DNA of 64,000 bases from Rubrivivax sp. (GCA_021298085.1 JAJTDE010000003.1:1-64000), one strand, 5' to 3'; positions 9,159 to 19,736 are shown, counted from the stretch's first letter. Notes: generated from the letters alone by a model not told the origin. Program-made: numbers and translations.

Positions 9159-10584
9159 ATGTCGTTGAGAACGCAGCCCACCATCGCAGGCCGCCATCCT
9201 GCCTCATCACAGAGACACACAGGGCAGTTGCGCCCGCTGGCAACCCTGGCGCCCGTGGCGCTGGCCTGCCTGGTGCTGGTGGGTTTGGGAGCGCTTCAGA
9301 CCCACAGCCGGGCGCAGACACTCCCAAGACTGAAGCCCCGGCACCCGGCAGTGCTGGCGGCGAGCCGCTGGGATCCGGCGTTAGGACCTCAACGGGCGAC
9401 GGTGTGCGCCAAGAAGCTGAGGACGCCGACAGCGCCAGCATCGACACGTTAGATCTGGACAACGCTGGAGAACATTGGCGGCAGCACCGGCAGCGGGCTG
9501 ATGACGGACCAGAACGGCACGCGCACGGCCCAGCTGAAGCTGGACAGCACGGATGACCGGGCCCAGCTTGACCAGGCCTTCGTTGCCAAGCTGCGGCTCC
9601 CGGTGGGGACATCCGCGGCGCGGATTCAGCAAGACGAGAGCGACCTCACCTCGGCCGATGTCGACCGGTTCCGCGTTGTGCGGATCAATGGTGATGCATC
9701 ACCGCCTCCACCGCCACCTCCACCGCCACTGCCTGCGCTGAGTACGCTCACGATGCAGGCTGAGGTCACTAGCCTGGCGTCGGGGCTCGCGTCCAGAGCG
9801 CCGCGTCCGCGTCGGGAGGGCTGGTCGTGGGCAATCTGAACGCCAGCGGCGCCGCGGTCGAGTTGAGGTTCAACGCCGCCATGGCCGAGCAAGCCGCGCT
9901 GTCAGTGCGCTAGGCCAGCGCCTATGCCTTCAACAGTACCCACCGCCTGGTGATCACCGGCACCCGCGTGACGGCCAACGGTCCGTCAGGTGTTATCGAC
10001 TTTGCCCCCACGGGCAGCTGGCAGAGCTTTGGGCAGATCAATGGCTTGACCATTGCGGTCGTCGCGGGTGTCAACCGCATTCGGATCGACAAGGGGCGGC
10101 CGGTCTCGGGAATGGCCAGATCCCGCTGCCCGCCAACGGCATCTGCAAGATCATGCCCATCGGCACCATCACTGAAGGCGGTTATGGCGGCTTCCGATGG
10201 AGCCAGTTGGCGTCTGCCGGCTGGCGCACCCTGAGTCACGTCAGTCCGATGCGGGGAGGCCAGGCCTCTGCAGACCCTGACCACGCGGCCATCGGTGGCC
10301 ACAAGGTCAGGGTCATCATGCGCCCGGCCGGGTCAGGCTCCTGGGACGGACGCCGCTGGGCAGACCAGCGCGACCTGTCAGTGTGGTTCCACGCGTATGC
10401 CTCCGACGTGGTGCTGGTGCACTCCGGTACCAACGACGCCTGGGGCGGCGCCGATCCCGCCTCGGTGCTGGCAGCCTACTCGGCCATCCTGAACTACGCC
10501 CGCACACGCAACCCGAACGTCACCTTTGTGATCGCGCAGATCATTCCGATGTTTCCGGCGGGCTGCGGCAACGGCCGCTGCTGA
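9159..10584 (+). pseudogene. broken secreted esterase: signal peptide, Pro linker, CBM-like domain, SGNH hydrolase
   Basis: A start at 9159 gives a long export signal (LAPVALACLVLVGLGAL, cleavage near SRAQT). The frame stops at TAG 9450-9452 but continues open after it to about 9790, through a poly-proline linker at about 9706-9735. A +/-1 shift near 9795 leads into a beta-rich carbohydrate-binding-like domain (ASGGLVVGNLNASGAAVELRF; then RLVITGTRV and GVNRIRI), with another TAG at 9911-9913. A second shift near 10100 leads to an SGNH hydrolase: GNGQIPLPANGICKIMPIG, TITEGGYGGFRW and VVLVHSGTNDAWGG. The nucleophile motif should be GDSITEGG; here it reads G-TITEGG, so the catalytic Ser is lost. 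The C-terminal catalytic block is also missing. Clearly a pseudogene of a secreted glycan esterase. Confidence 0.7.
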
Positions 10585-10688
10585 TCAAGCGATGACGGAC
10601 CTGCCAGGCCGGTGGCACGCCATGAGGCGCCCCTGGCCCGACGCGTCGAAACCGTCCGGATGGGCTCTCGCAAAACCAAGAGCCAGCA

Positions 10689-12998
10689 TTACCAGATCGG
10701 GCCCAGGAACAGGTAGAACTTCAGCGGCTGGCCACCCGTCCCACCCATGGCCAGGTAAACCGGACCAAACCGCGTGTCACCCGACAGGAACAGGCTGCCG
10801 GCGCGTCGCATCTGCCCCGCCTGCAAGGTCTCGCCCGGCCCCAGCACATCACCGGCCTCCAGAGAGAAGCCAGCCCTGACGGCTCGCCCGAGCACCGGTG
10901 GCAAAGCCGCCAGCTCACGCGCCATCACTAGGCGGCCCAACACCACGGTGTTGCCGCGGAGTGAATCGATGGGCAGTCCGGTCAGCCGCCAAAACCCTCC
11001 CAAGGCAGCAGGCGCCAGCGCGTCACCCGTGGAACGGCTGCGTTCGGCGTAGACGTGCCCTGACCAGACACCATGGCGGAAGGCCTTCAAGCCCTGCAGC
11101 AGCATTTGTGATTGACGGGTCTCGCCGGCTTCCAGCCCGAACGGCCGGTGCCATGTCAGGCCCACCAGATGCCCTGCCGTTGGGAAGCCCAATGAATCCA
11201 GCGTGTCGCCACGCAGCTCCACCAGCCAGTGGCGGTCCTTGCCGCGCCGCACGGGCTCGCCCTCGGGCAGCAGCGTGCGCAAGGTGTAGCCGCCGGCGCT
11301 GGCGCCGGCCCTGACCTCGCCCCATTCGCCCAGGCGCCGCCCCAGACGCAGGGTGCTCTCATGCGTGCGCCAGCTCACGCGGGCAGCCAGTTCGTTGCCG
11401 ACGTAGACATCGCTGGGCGAGCCATTGAGCTCGAGCATCAGGCTGCCAAACCACGGTGATCCGATCGCCAGCGGCTGCCACAGCTCGGTGCTGAGCTCGC
11501 GCCGCGAGCCGATGCGGGCGACGGTGCGCCACTCGGTACCTGCCCGGGTCAGTGGGCCCGCCACGTACATGCCAGCCAGTGAAAACGCACTTGAATCACG
11601 GAAGTCACTGGACATCTCCAGGCCCAGGCGCAAGCGGCTGCGGGCCCACTGGGCTTCCTGCACGTCCAGTGTGAGGTGGCGTTCGTTGGCCAGGTCACGG
11701 ACGCCCACCGAGACGCGAGAGACCAGCCCATCGGCATACAGACGGGTGGCGGCCTCGTAGGCCTTTTCAGTGGTCACGGGCTGGCCGGGCTTGAGCCCCG
11801 CCTGCGCAACCAGCGACGCGGCGTCGAGCTTCTCCAGGCCGGTCGCCTGTACGCTGGCCAGGGGAAGCGCCGGCGTCGCCGCAGCCTGACGCAGCTGTTC
11901 ACGGGCAGCCAGGTGCTGTGCCCACTGCGCCGGTGGCAGCGAAAGGGCCCTCAGCCGTTCGGCGACATGGCGGGCCGCGGCTTCGCCCTCCTGCTCGGCG
12001 AGTGCGTACTCCTTGAAGGCCAGAAAGCCCACGCGCCCCAGGGCCGGCGTGATCAGGATGTCGGCTGGCGTCAGCTCTGACAGCGACTGCGTGACGTTCT
12101 GCTCCGTCAGCAAGGCCAGCATCTGGCGCATCACGCCCACCGAGCTGGCCAGCTCACGCTCGTCATCACCCAAGGGCGTGCCGACGTTGACGGCAATGAT
12201 GACGTCCGCTCCGGCCGCGCGGGCCATGTCCACGGGCAGGTTGCGCACCAGCCCACCATCCACCAGCAGGCGCTGGTTCACACGAACAGGCGAGAACACG
12301 CCCGGTACCGACAACGAGGCACGCAGTGCCTGGAAAACCGGCGTGGCGGACTGGTTGACAGCAGCACCGGTGACGATGTCGGAGGCCACCGAGCCAAACG
12401 GAATGGGCAGCGCCTGCGAAGGACGCTGATGCAGGCCTTCGGGCAGCAGGCGCGCCAGCGCCAGCTCCAGGGCCGCGTTTCCGGCCGTCGACGGCGGCAG
12501 GCTCAGGCCGGCGGCACCCAGCGCAAACTCGACGCGGGAAGGCAGGGCCAGGTCTTCATCGCGCCGCCGCGGGCTGAGTGCCTCGCGGGGCGGGCGGTCC
12601 TGGAACATGCCGTCCCAGTCGATGGTGCGCACCAGTTGCTGCAACTCGCCAGTGGAACGCCCAGCCGCGTAGGCACCGCCCACCACGGCGCCCATGCTGG
12701 TGCCCCAGACCATGTCCACCGGCACCCGGTACTCGTGCAGCACCTTGATGACACCCAGGTGGGCAAACCCCCGAGCGCCACCTCCAGACAGCACCAGCGC
12801 CACCCGCGGGCGACCGAGCGGCGCGGCAGGGCCCGTGGCCGGTGCAGTCGCCGTCTCTGCGGCGGCCGGCTGAGCGGCGGTTGAACCCGCCACTGTCAGA
12901 CCGATGCTCAGCGGTGACGGCGCACCCGCCCAGCACGCCCACGACAGGCACCAGCCGGCCGCAACGACCCCGGCGAGCCGTCGCCCGCTGAGGCTCAC
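10689..12998 (-). CDS. patatin-like phospholipase with C-terminal outer-membrane barrel (PlpD-like)
   Basis: I choose the GTG at 12998, which overlaps the stop of the upstream dehydrogenase gene and is followed by a signal-peptide-like stretch ([18 protein letters not shown]); product 769 residues. The patatin domain has the oxyanion loop [13 protein letters not shown], the nucleophile GTSMG and the dyad Asp in [18 protein letters not shown]-like segment follows, then a long amphipathic beta-strand region ending in an aromatic residue (FYLFLGPIW), as in outer-membrane barrels. This is the architecture of type Vd autotransporters such as PlpD, which display or secrete a phospholipase A. No cleavage evidence can be read. 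Translational coupling to an acyl-CoA dehydrogenase is odd and may be only positional. Confidence 0.9.
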   Translation of the reverse strand: MSLSGRRLAGVVAAGWCLSWACWAGAPSPLSIGLTVAGSTAAQPAAAETATAPATGPAAPLGRPRVALVLSGGGARGFAHLGVIKVLHEYRVPVDMVWGTSMGAVVGGAYAAGRSTGELQQLVRTIDWDGMFQDRPPREALSPRRRDEDLALPSRVEFALGAAGLSLPPSTAGNAALELALARLLPEGLHQRPSQALPIPFGSVASDIVTGAAVNQSATPVFQALRASLSVPGVFSPVRVNQRLLVDGGLVRNLPVDMARAAGADVIIAVNVGTPLGDDERELASSVGVMRQMLALLTEQNVTQSLSELTPADILITPALGRVGFLAFKEYALAEQEGEAAARHVAERLRALSLPPAQWAQHLAAREQLRQAAATPALPLASVQATGLEKLDAASLVAQAGLKPGQPVTTEKAYEAATRLYADGLVSRVSVGVRDLANERHLTLDVQEAQWARSRLRLGLEMSSDFRDSSAFSLAGMYVAGPLTRAGTEWRTVARIGSRRELSTELWQPLAIGSPWFGSLMLELNGSPSDVYVGNELAARVSWRTHESTLRLGRRLGEWGEVRAGASAGGYTLRTLLPEGEPVRRGKDRHWLVELRGDTLDSLGFPTAGHLVGLTWHRPFGLEAGETRQSQMLLQGLKAFRHGVWSGHVYAERSRSTGDALAPAALGGFWRLTGLPIDSLRGNTVVLGRLVMARELAALPPVLGRAVRAGFSLEAGDVLGPGETLQAGQMRRAGSLFLSGDTRFGPVYLAMGGTGGQPLKFYLFLGPIW

Positions 12999-14176
12999 AT
13001 CGTCTCCGCAAACAGCTCCCGCCCAATCAGCATCCGGCGAATCTCGCTGGTGCCCGCGCCAATCTCGTACAGCTTCGCATCGCGCCACAGGCGGCCCAAC
13101 GGGTACTCATTGATGTAGCCATTGCCGCCAAAGATCTGCACGCCCTCACCGGCCATCCAGGTGGCTTTCTCGGCACACCACAGGATGACGCTGGCGCAAT
13201 CCTTGCGCACCTGGCGCACGTGCTCGCTGCCCAGCTTGTCCAGGTTCTTGCCGATGGTGTAGCAGAAGGCGCGCCCGGCCTGCAGCACGGTGTACATGTC
13301 GGCCAGCTTGCCTTGGATGAGCTGGAACTCGCCGATGCTCTGGCCAAACTGCTTGCGGTCGTGTACATACGGTATGACGTTATCCATCACCGCCTGCATG
13401 ATCCCGATGGGCCCGGCGGCCAGCACGGCGCGTTCGTAATCGAGCCCGCTCATCAGCACCTTGGCGCCACCGTTGAGGGAACCCAGCACCTGGCTGGCCG
13501 GCACCTCGACGTTCTGGAACACCAGCTCACCGGTGTGGCTGCCGCGCATGCCCAGCTTGTCCAGCTTCTGGGCGATCGAGAACCCGGGCATGCCCTTCTC
13601 GATGAGGAAGGCCGTGACACCCCGAGCGCCCAGTTCGGGCTCGGTCTTGGCATAGACCACCAGCGTGTCGGCATCCGGGCCGTTGGTGATCCACATCTTG
13701 TTGCCGTTGAGCAGGTAGTAGCCGCCCTTGTCCTCGGCCTTGAGCTTCATGCTGATGACATCGCTGCCGGCACCGGGTTCGCTCATGGCCAGCGCGCCCA
13801 CATGTTCCCCGGTGATCAGCTTGGGCAGGTACTTCTGGCGCTGAGCCTCGGTGCCGTTGCGCTTGATCTGGTTGACACACAGGTTGCTGTGCGCGCCATA
13901 GCTCAGCCCCACGCTGGCACTGGCGCGGCTGATCTCCTCCATCGCCACCATGTGGGCGAGGTAACCCATGCCGGCCCCGCCATAGGCTTCAGGCACGGTG
14001 ATGCCCAGCACACCCAGTTCACCCATCTTGCGCCACAGGTCCATTGGAAACTGGTCGGTGCGGTCGATCTCGGCGGCGCGGGGGGCGATCTCCGCCTGGG
14101 CAAAGTCACGCACGGCATCTCGCAAGGCGTTGATGTCATCGCCAAGTTCGAAATCAAGGCCGGGCAGGTTGTTCAT
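12995..14176 (-). CDS. ivd: isovaleryl-CoA dehydrogenase
   Basis: A 393-residue FAD acyl-CoA dehydrogenase of the leucine degradation pathway, converting isovaleryl-CoA to 3-methylcrotonyl-CoA. Marks are [13 protein letters not shown], the FAD/substrate signature [31 protein letters not shown] and, most telling, the catalytic Glu248 in [11 protein letters not shown]. Isovaleryl-CoA dehydrogenases carry the base at this position and not near residue 370. The C-terminal acyl-CoA dehydrogenase signature is intact ([20 protein letters not shown]). The rest of the liu pathway (methylcrotonyl-CoA carboxylase, HMG-CoA lyase) is not in the window. Confidence 0.95.
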   Translation of the reverse strand: MNNLPGLDFELGDDINALRDAVRDFAQAEIAPRAAEIDRTDQFPMDLWRKMGELGVLGITVPEAYGGAGMGYLAHMVAMEEISRASASVGLSYGAHSNLCVNQIKRNGTEAQRQKYLPKLITGEHVGALAMSEPGAGSDVISMKLKAEDKGGYYLLNGNKMWITNGPDADTLVVYAKTEPELGARGVTAFLIEKGMPGFSIAQKLDKLGMRGSHTGELVFQNVEVPASQVLGSLNGGAKVLMSGLDYERAVLAAGPIGIMQAVMDNVIPYVHDRKQFGQSIGEFQLIQGKLADMYTVLQAGRAFCYTIGKNLDKLGSEHVRQVRKDCASVILWCAEKATWMAGEGVQIFGGNGYINEYPLGRLWRDAKLYEIGAGTSEIRRMLIGRELFAETM

Positions 14177-14293
14177 GGCGTGGCGTCCGTGCAGAGGTGC
14201 TGAAGGGTAGACACGATTCTAGGAACCTGCAGGCCGTTCTGGCCGCCATGCGCACGCCGGCTGTCTTGGATCGATGGCCAGCGAGGCCGCCCA

Positions 14294-15301
14294 TCAGCCC
14301 AGGTCGGGCAACACCTCGGCCTTGAGGCGGCCACGCAGGTGCTCGTAATCGGGCATCACCGAGCGCACCACTTCCCAGAAGGCCTCGCTGTGGTTCATCT
14401 CACGCAGATGAGCCAGTTCATGCGCGACCACGTAATCGAGGATGGGCATGCCAAAGTGCACCAGGCGCCAGTTCAGGCGGATGGAGCCGTCGGCGCTGGC
14501 GCTGCCCCAGCGGGTGGAGGCGGAGCTGAGCGACAGGCGCGTGAAGCGCACGCCCAGGCGCTGCGCGTAGGCCTGGCAACGCTCTTCGAAGATGCGCCGT
14601 GCCTGGCGCTGCAGCCAGCTCTGGACGGCTTCTCTCAACTGCTCAGGCTCGGCGTGCTGTGGCAGACCCACGTGCAGCGTCAGGCGCGGCACACCCGGCA
14701 GCGCCTGGGCATCGGTATTCAGAATGGCGCCGGTGCAACGGGGATCCAGCACCACGATGACCGTTTCGCCCAGGAAGGGTATGGCCGCACCGTCGCGCCA
14801 CTCGATGCGTGCCTGGGCCATGCGGCGTGAGCGGTCCTCGCGCTCGCGCAGCTTGCGAACGATCCACCGGGACTTTTCACGCAGTGCGGCATCGACTTCG
14901 CCATGCCCCACCCAGCGGGGTGCGCTGACGCTCAGCCCTTGTTCGGTGATGACAAAACCGATGGATCGGCGCTTGGCCCGGCGGAACTCGTAGCCCACAC
15001 GGTGGCCCTCGAGCACCACGTGGTGCAGCGCCTTGGGATGCTGGAAGATAACGGAACCCGCGGAGGACGCGGGCGGGGGATGCAGTGGATCGACGGCGTC
15101 ACGCGCCAGGTGGCCAGGCCGGCCAGCGCCCGGCAAGGGCTGCGAACCGCCTGACGTGCTGCCCGCTGTAGGCGCTCCACTCTCGGGATAGAGGCCCGGC
15201 GACGGCGGGGCCGCCCGCAGACCCGTGCCTGCGGGACACGGCCCGGAAGGCTCGTCCTCGACAAACAGGCTCAGCTGACGTGGCTCAAGGCGCAATCCCA
15301 T
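14294..15301 (-). CDS. SprT/YgjP-like M48-type zinc metallopeptidase
   Basis: A protein with the DUF45/YgjP zinc-protease domain in its C-terminal half: GYEFRRAKRRSIGFVI, then RWGSASADGSIRLNWRLVHF and the zinc site VVAHELAHLREMNHSEAFW (two His of HELAH plus the His of NHSEAFW). The N-terminal third is a Pro/Ser/Gly-rich linker without domains. I take the ATG at 15301 (MGLRLEPRQLSLF), which fits related proteins and gives 335 residues. An ATG at 15376 would overlap the GntR stop and is possible. The substrate is unknown. In related genomes this gene normally sits right after plsC, which is here 10 kb away. Confidence 0.85.
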   Translation of the reverse strand: MGLRLEPRQLSLFVEDEPSGPCPAGTGLRAAPPSPGLYPESGAPTAGSTSGGSQPLPGAGRPGHLARDAVDPLHPPPASSAGSVIFQHPKALHHVVLEGHRVGYEFRRAKRRSIGFVITEQGLSVSAPRWVGHGEVDAALREKSRWIVRKLREREDRSRRMAQARIEWRDGAAIPFLGETVIVVLDPRCTGAILNTDAQALPGVPRLTLHVGLPQHAEPEQLREAVQSWLQRQARRIFEERCQAYAQRLGVRFTRLSLSSASTRWGSASADGSIRLNWRLVHFGMPILDYVVAHELAHLREMNHSEAFWEVVRSVMPDYEHLRGRLKAEVLPDLG

Positions 15302-15368
15302 CTTGGACACGGATTGTAGGCAGCGCCTCCATGCCCGGCTGAGCGCACGACCCCAGGGTGATCCCGGC

Positions 15369-16091
15369 TCAGCCATGGTCGTCGGGAGCCTCTCGGTACG
15401 GTGCAAACACATCGCGCAAGGCAGGCTGCCGTGCTGCATCGGTGGTAAGTGCGCGCTCGAGCTCCTTCAGGTGCCGGCGCATCTCGGCGGCGGCCGCAGC
15501 ACTGCTGTGCGCCAGGGCGTCCAGCAGCTCGGCATGACGGTGCGCCACGCACACCGGCCCGCCACTGGTCTTGAATGACACCATCAACAGTGAAGTGGTG
15601 GGCAAGAGGCCGTCGAGCCAGCGGCAGAAGAGTGGATTGCCGTGCATGCGCGCCAGCGCCTGGTGAAACTCTCCCGAGATGCGCACAGCCGCACCGTGGT
15701 CACCGCGGGCATCGGCCTCGGCCTCGGCCATGACCAGCCGTCGTAGCGCGTCAAGCTGTTCAGGGTCAAGACTGCCACCCAGGCGCCGCGCCACTTCGCA
15801 CTCGACCACGCGACGCGCCTCGAACACGTGTTCGGCTTCCCGAAGGCTGGGCTGGGCCACCCGGGCGCCCCGGTTGTGCTGCAGCTCGATCAGGTGGTCC
15901 TGGGCCAGGCGCTGCAGGGCCTGGCGCACCACGGTGCGCGACACGCCGAAGGTCTCGGCCAGCTCTTCTTCGCGAAGCCATGCACCCGGCTGAAGCCGGT
16001 GCTCGATCATGGCGCGGTAGATGTTGCCGTAGACCCGTTCGGTGGCCGTGCGCTGGCTGGGTGGATTGGCGTTCGGCGGATCGGTCAACAT
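15369..16091 (-). CDS. GntR-family transcriptional regulator, FadR/FCD subfamily
   Basis: 240 residues: a winged helix-turn-helix at the N-terminus (LREEELAETFGVSRTVVRQALQRLAQDHL) and an all-helical FCD ligand domain, with likely metal-ligand His residues in EFHQALARMHGN and VAHRHAELLDAL. FCD regulators sense small organic acids and repress adjacent catabolic genes. It is divergent from the N-carbamoyl hydrolase gene, with a 122-base gap, so it probably controls that gene and the rest of the cassette. The perfect TTGTATACAA palindrome upstream of the racemase gene at 24708 fits the consensus of this subfamily. The ligand may be the ureide or its hydrolysis product; that is inference. Confidence 0.92.
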   Translation of the reverse strand: MLTDPPNANPPSQRTATERVYGNIYRAMIEHRLQPGAWLREEELAETFGVSRTVVRQALQRLAQDHLIELQHNRGARVAQPSLREAEHVFEARRVVECEVARRLGGSLDPEQLDALRRLVMAEAEADARGDHGAAVRISGEFHQALARMHGNPLFCRWLDGLLPTTSLLMVSFKTSGGPVCVAHRHAELLDALAHSSAAAAAEMRRHLKELERALTTDAARQPALRDVFAPYREAPDDHG

Positions 16092-16213
16092 GGCTTAGAT
16101 TCTCGGACTGAGCGGAGGCGCCGTGGCGGGTCTTGCAGGACCGTCACCGCCACAGCCCACGAAACATCCCCTGACACAGCTCCCCAACACGCCCACCCGC
16201 GAGGCCATGCCCC

Positions 16214-17518
16214 ATGAACGCGCCTGAACACCTGGCCCAAGGCCGCGACACCACACCGCTCGGCCTGCCCCGCATTGACGGCGATCGGCTGTGGCAACGC
16301 CTGATGGCGCTGGCCGCCATCGGCGCCACTCCCAGGGGCGGCGTCTGCCGGCTGGCCCTGACCGAGGAGGACCGTCAAGGCCGAGAACGTTTCTCTGCGT
16401 GGGCGCGCGAGCTGGGCTGCAGCGTGCGGGTGGACGCCTTGGGAAACCTCTTTGCACGCCGCGCCGGCACGGACCCTGGACGCCTGGCCGTGGCCACCGG
16501 CAGCCACATCGATACCCAACCCACCGGCGGCAGGTTTGACGGCAACTATGGCGTGCTGGCCGGCCTGGAGGTGCTGGCCACGCTGAACGACCAGGGCATC
16601 CGTACCCAGGCTCCGCTGGAGGTGTGTGTGTGGACCAACGAGGAAGGCTCGCGCTTTGTGCCCGTGATGATGGGCTCGGGTGTGTATGCCGGCGCCTTCC
16701 CGCTGGCCCATGCGCTGGCGGCCCGGGACACCGAGGGCATCAGCGTCGCCGACGCCCTGCAGCGCATCGGACAGGCAGGTGAAACCCCGGCGGCGCTGGC
16801 CGAGGGTGCGCCTCGCTTTGACGCCTACTTCGAGGCGCACATCGAACAAGGGCCGGTACTCGAAGACGCCGGGCGGGTGATCGGCGCCGTGACGGGGGCG
16901 CTGGGGCAGCGCTGGTACGACGTCACGGTGCAGGGCATGGAAGCGCACGCCGGGCCCACGCCGATGGGCTTGCGCCGCGACGCGCTGCTGCCAGCGACCC
17001 AGCTGATGCAACAGGTTCAGGCCATCGCGATGGCCGAGCAGCCGCACGCCCGCGGCACTGTGGGGATGGTGCAGGTGCACCCCAATTCGCGCAATGTGAT
17101 CCCGGGCAAGGTCCGCTTCAGCGTGGACTTTCGCCACGCCGATGCCGGCGGGCTGGCACGCATGGACGCCGCACTGCATGCCGCCGTCTCGGCGCTGGTG
17201 GAACAGGCACGAGGACGCATTGAGGTGCAGGTTCAGCCGGTGGTGGACTTTGTGCCACAACCCTTCGACGCCAGCCTGCTCGAGAGCATCCGGCTCGCGG
17301 CGCGACGCAACGGTCACGACGCGCTGGACATCGTCAGCGGCGCCGGCCACGACGCGGTGTATGTGGCCAGGACGGCACCCACGGCCATGATCTTTGTGCC
17401 GTGCAAGGATGGCATCTCGCACAACGAGATCGAGGATGCCAGCCCTGAACACCTGGCCGCCGGCGCCCAGGTGTTGCTGGAAGCCATGCTGGAACGGGCC
17501 GGCCTGGCCGAGGCCTGA
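16214..17518 (+). CDS. Zn-dependent N-carbamoyl-L-amino-acid/ureide amidohydrolase (M20 family)
   Basis: A 434-residue amidohydrolase of the HyuC/AllC branch of peptidase family M20. Metal ligands are visible as His98 and Asp100 (TGSHIDTQPTGG), Asp109 (RFDGNYGV), Glu143-Glu144 (WTNEEGSRF), a His in HIEQGPVLE and the C-terminal SHNEIEDASPEHL. RHAD near the lid and NVIPGKVRFSVDFRH are also typical. Members remove the carbamoyl group from N-carbamoyl amino acids, ureidoglycolate, allantoate or beta-ureidopropionate. The neighbours (amidase, Dpp-type importer, hydantoin-racemase homologue) favour an N-carbamoyl amino acid or similar ureide. The exact substrate cannot be fixed from sequence. Confidence 0.9.
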   Translation: MNAPEHLAQGRDTTPLGLPRIDGDRLWQRLMALAAIGATPRGGVCRLALTEEDRQGRERFSAWARELGCSVRVDALGNLFARRAGTDPGRLAVATGSHIDTQPTGGRFDGNYGVLAGLEVLATLNDQGIRTQAPLEVCVWTNEEGSRFVPVMMGSGVYAGAFPLAHALAARDTEGISVADALQRIGQAGETPAALAEGAPRFDAYFEAHIEQGPVLEDAGRVIGAVTGALGQRWYDVTVQGMEAHAGPTPMGLRRDALLPATQLMQQVQAIAMAEQPHARGTVGMVQVHPNSRNVIPGKVRFSVDFRHADAGGLARMDAALHAAVSALVEQARGRIEVQVQPVVDFVPQPFDASLLESIRLAARRNGHDALDIVSGAGHDAVYVARTAPTAMIFVPCKDGISHNEIEDASPEHLAAGAQVLLEAMLERAGLAEA

Positions 17519-17529
17519 GGCGGCGGCCG

Positions 17530-18702
17530 TCAGGCGAGACGCTCGGCGAGTGCCACGAGGCTGCGGTCACGGCCCGGGGCCGCCAGCAGTGACACGCCCA
17601 GCGGTGCGCCATTGCGCTGCGCCAGGGGCAGCGTCAGCTGCGGACAGCCGGCCAGCCCTGAGGCGCACAACAGCCGGATGGCGCGGTTGCGGTAGTCCTC
17701 CAGCCCGGCCTCGCCTTCGCTGCGCAGCGGGGCGATGTCGGGCATGGTCGGCAGCACCATCACGCCGTCGTCGCCCAGCAAGGCGAGCAGGTGGGCCGAG
17801 AAGCGGCGCCTGAACGCGGTGGCCTCTGCCACCTGAGCATCGCTGACCTGGCGCGACCAGGCAAAGCGCTCGGCCACACCAGGCCCCAGGACGGGGCGGT
17901 GCCGTTCGATGAAGTCACCATCGGTCATCCAGGCCTCGCGCCCCTGCAGGTAGCGAAAGGCCCAATACATCGTGTCCAGGCTGTCCAGCACCACATCCAC
18001 CGGCTGGGCCTGGCCCCATTGAGCCTGCAGCCGCTGGGCGGGCCCGTCCAGGGCCGCCAAGGCCTCGGGGGTGGCCAGGGCCCACAGTTCGTGGGGCCAC
18101 AGCAGCCGTACCTGGGGCGGCAGGGGCTTCGCATCCGCGCCCAGCAGGATGTCCGCCACCCGCGCAAACACGGCGATGTCGCGTGCAAACCAGCCGCAGG
18201 TGTCGAAGCTGGGGGCCAGGTCCAGGGTGTCCTGCAGGCTCACCCGGCCGTGGCTGGGCCTCAGGCCGACCAGGCCGCAGTGGCTCGCCGGTGCCCGAAC
18301 GGAGCCGCCGGTGTCCGTGCCCACGGCAAAGTCCACCGTGGCGTGTGACACCGCCGAGGCACTGCCACACGACGACCCGCCCGTGATGCGGTCGGGTGCA
18401 GCACCGTTGAGCGGCGCGCCGAAGTGGGCGTTCTGGCCGTTCATCGAAAAGGCCAGTTCGTCGGTGATGGTCTTGCCGGCCAGTGCCGCCCCGGCATCCA
18501 GCAGCCGCTGCACGGTGGGCGCCGTTCGGGTCTGAATGCCGCTCAGGGCCAGCAGCAGGGGCTGGCCGCCGCTGGTGGGGTAGCCGGCGACGTGAAACAG
18601 GTCCTTGACGCCAAAGCGCAGGCCAGACAGCGGGCCGGTGGCGGCGCAGGGCACCGGCACCGGCGGGTACGGCATGAAGCCGTGGGCGGTGGAGAGCATC
18701 AT
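17530..18702 (-). CDS. amidase (amidase signature family)
   Basis: A 390-residue amidase-signature hydrolase with the complete Ser-cisSer-Lys triad: Lys33 (FGVKDLF), Ser110 (GGSSCGSAS) and nucleophile Ser134 (GTDTGGSVR). It is short for the family, lacking insertions seen in GatA. The start overlaps the stop of the upstream ABC ATPase gene, so it belongs to the importer operon. Its 3' end faces the end of the M20 hydrolase, 11 bases away. It probably hydrolyses an amide taken up by the importer, releasing ammonia. Substrate unknown. Confidence 0.92.
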   Translation of the reverse strand: MMLSTAHGFMPYPPVPVPCAATGPLSGLRFGVKDLFHVAGYPTSGGQPLLLALSGIQTRTAPTVQRLLDAGAALAGKTITDELAFSMNGQNAHFGAPLNGAAPDRITGGSSCGSASAVSHATVDFAVGTDTGGSVRAPASHCGLVGLRPSHGRVSLQDTLDLAPSFDTCGWFARDIAVFARVADILLGADAKPLPPQVRLLWPHELWALATPEALAALDGPAQRLQAQWGQAQPVDVVLDSLDTMYWAFRYLQGREAWMTDGDFIERHRPVLGPGVAERFAWSRQVSDAQVAEATAFRRRFSAHLLALLGDDGVMVLPTMPDIAPLRSEGEAGLEDYRNRAIRLLCASGLAGCPQLTLPLAQRNGAPLGVSLLAAPGRDRSLVALAERLA

Positions 18703-19736
18703 GATGAAGGGCCTTCAGCGCGCCGACAGCGTACCTGGTGGCTGGACGCCACCCAGCGAATGGGCATGGCAGCACCTTCCCGGCAGGCTGGCTCGGCCTG
18801 TGGACAGCGCTCGGCAAAGGCACAGCCGTCAGGCAGGGCCGACAGATCGGGCGGCGCACCGGCGATGGTCTGCAGAGGCTGGCCGCGCGCCATGGCGCCG
18901 TGGGCGCGGCTGCGCAGCAGGGCCTGGGTGTAGGGATGACGCGGTGTGCGAATGACCTGCCGCACCGGCCCTTCCTCGACGATACGGCCGGCATACATCA
19001 CGGCGACCCGGTCAGCCACCTCCACCGCGGCGCCGATGTCGTGGGTGACAAAGATGACCGAGAGCCCGAGTTCGCGCTGCAGTTCGCGCAACAGCAGCAG
19101 CACCTGGATCTGCACCGTGGCGTCCAGCGCCGTGGTGGGCTCATCGGCCAGCAGCAGCTGGGGCCGGCAGGCCAGCGCCAGCGCAATCATGGCGCGCTGG
19201 CGCATGCCACCGCTCATCTCGTGCGGGTAGGCGGCCAGCCGCCGCTCGGGGCTGGGAATGCGCACCCGTTCAAAGAGCTCCAGCGCGCGCTGGCGGGCCT
19301 GCTCACGCCCGATGGACTCATGGCGCAGGATGGATTCGACGATCTGCGCGCCCACGGTGTAGACCGGGTCGAGCGCCAGCAGCGGCTCCTGGAAAATCAT
19401 GGAGCAGACCTTGCCGCGGTAGTCGGCGAGCTCGCGCGTGCCCATGGCCAGTACATCTCGGCCGCCCACCTGCAGGCGCCCGGCCATCTGCGTACGGCGC
19501 GGCGCATGCAGGCGCAGCAGCGAACGCAGGGTGACACTCTTGCCCGAACCGCTTTCGCCGATCAGCGCGATGACCTCACCCCGCTGCACGTCCAGATCAA
19601 CCCCGCCGACGGCGCGCACGGGCTTTCGACCGCCCGTGAACGTGACCGTCAGGCCCTCGATGCGCACGAAGGGGTCGGATGCAGGGGAAGGCTCTGCCAC
19701 CATCGGGTGCTCTTCCACTCTGGCCAGGTTGTTCAT
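18699..19736 (-). CDS. Dpp/Opp-type ABC transporter ATP-binding protein (DppD-like)
   Basis: A 345-residue ATPase with Walker A GESGSGKS, Q-loop MIFQEP, signature MSGGMRQRAMIA, Walker B LLLADEPTTALD and switch His (FVTHD). The C-terminus carries the cysteine-containing oligopeptide/dipeptide extension (CAFAERCPQAEPAC) typical of DppD/OppD, which can hold an iron-sulfur cluster. It overlaps the DppF-like gene by four bases and the amidase by four. It energises import through the two permeases encoded upstream. Confidence 0.95.
   Translation of the reverse strand: MNNLARVEEHPMVAEPSPASDPFVRIEGLTVTFTGGRKPVRAVGGVDLDVQRGEVIALIGESGSGKSVTLRSLLRLHAPRRTQMAGRLQVGGRDVLAMGTRELADYRGKVCSMIFQEPLLALDPVYTVGAQIVESILRHESIGREQARQRALELFERVRIPSPERRLAAYPHEMSGGMRQRAMIALALACRPQLLLADEPTTALDATVQIQVLLLLRELQRELGLSVIFVTHDIGAAVEVADRVAVMYAGRIVEEGPVRQVIRTPRHPYTQALLRSRAHGAMARGQPLQTIAGAPPDLSALPDGCAFAERCPQAEPACREGAAMPIRWVASSHQVRCRRAEGPSS

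Noticed and set aside
17505-17535. Hairpin between convergent hydrolase and amidase ends as a terminator
   Set aside because: Arms of only six bases within coding ends and no T-run; too weak to list.
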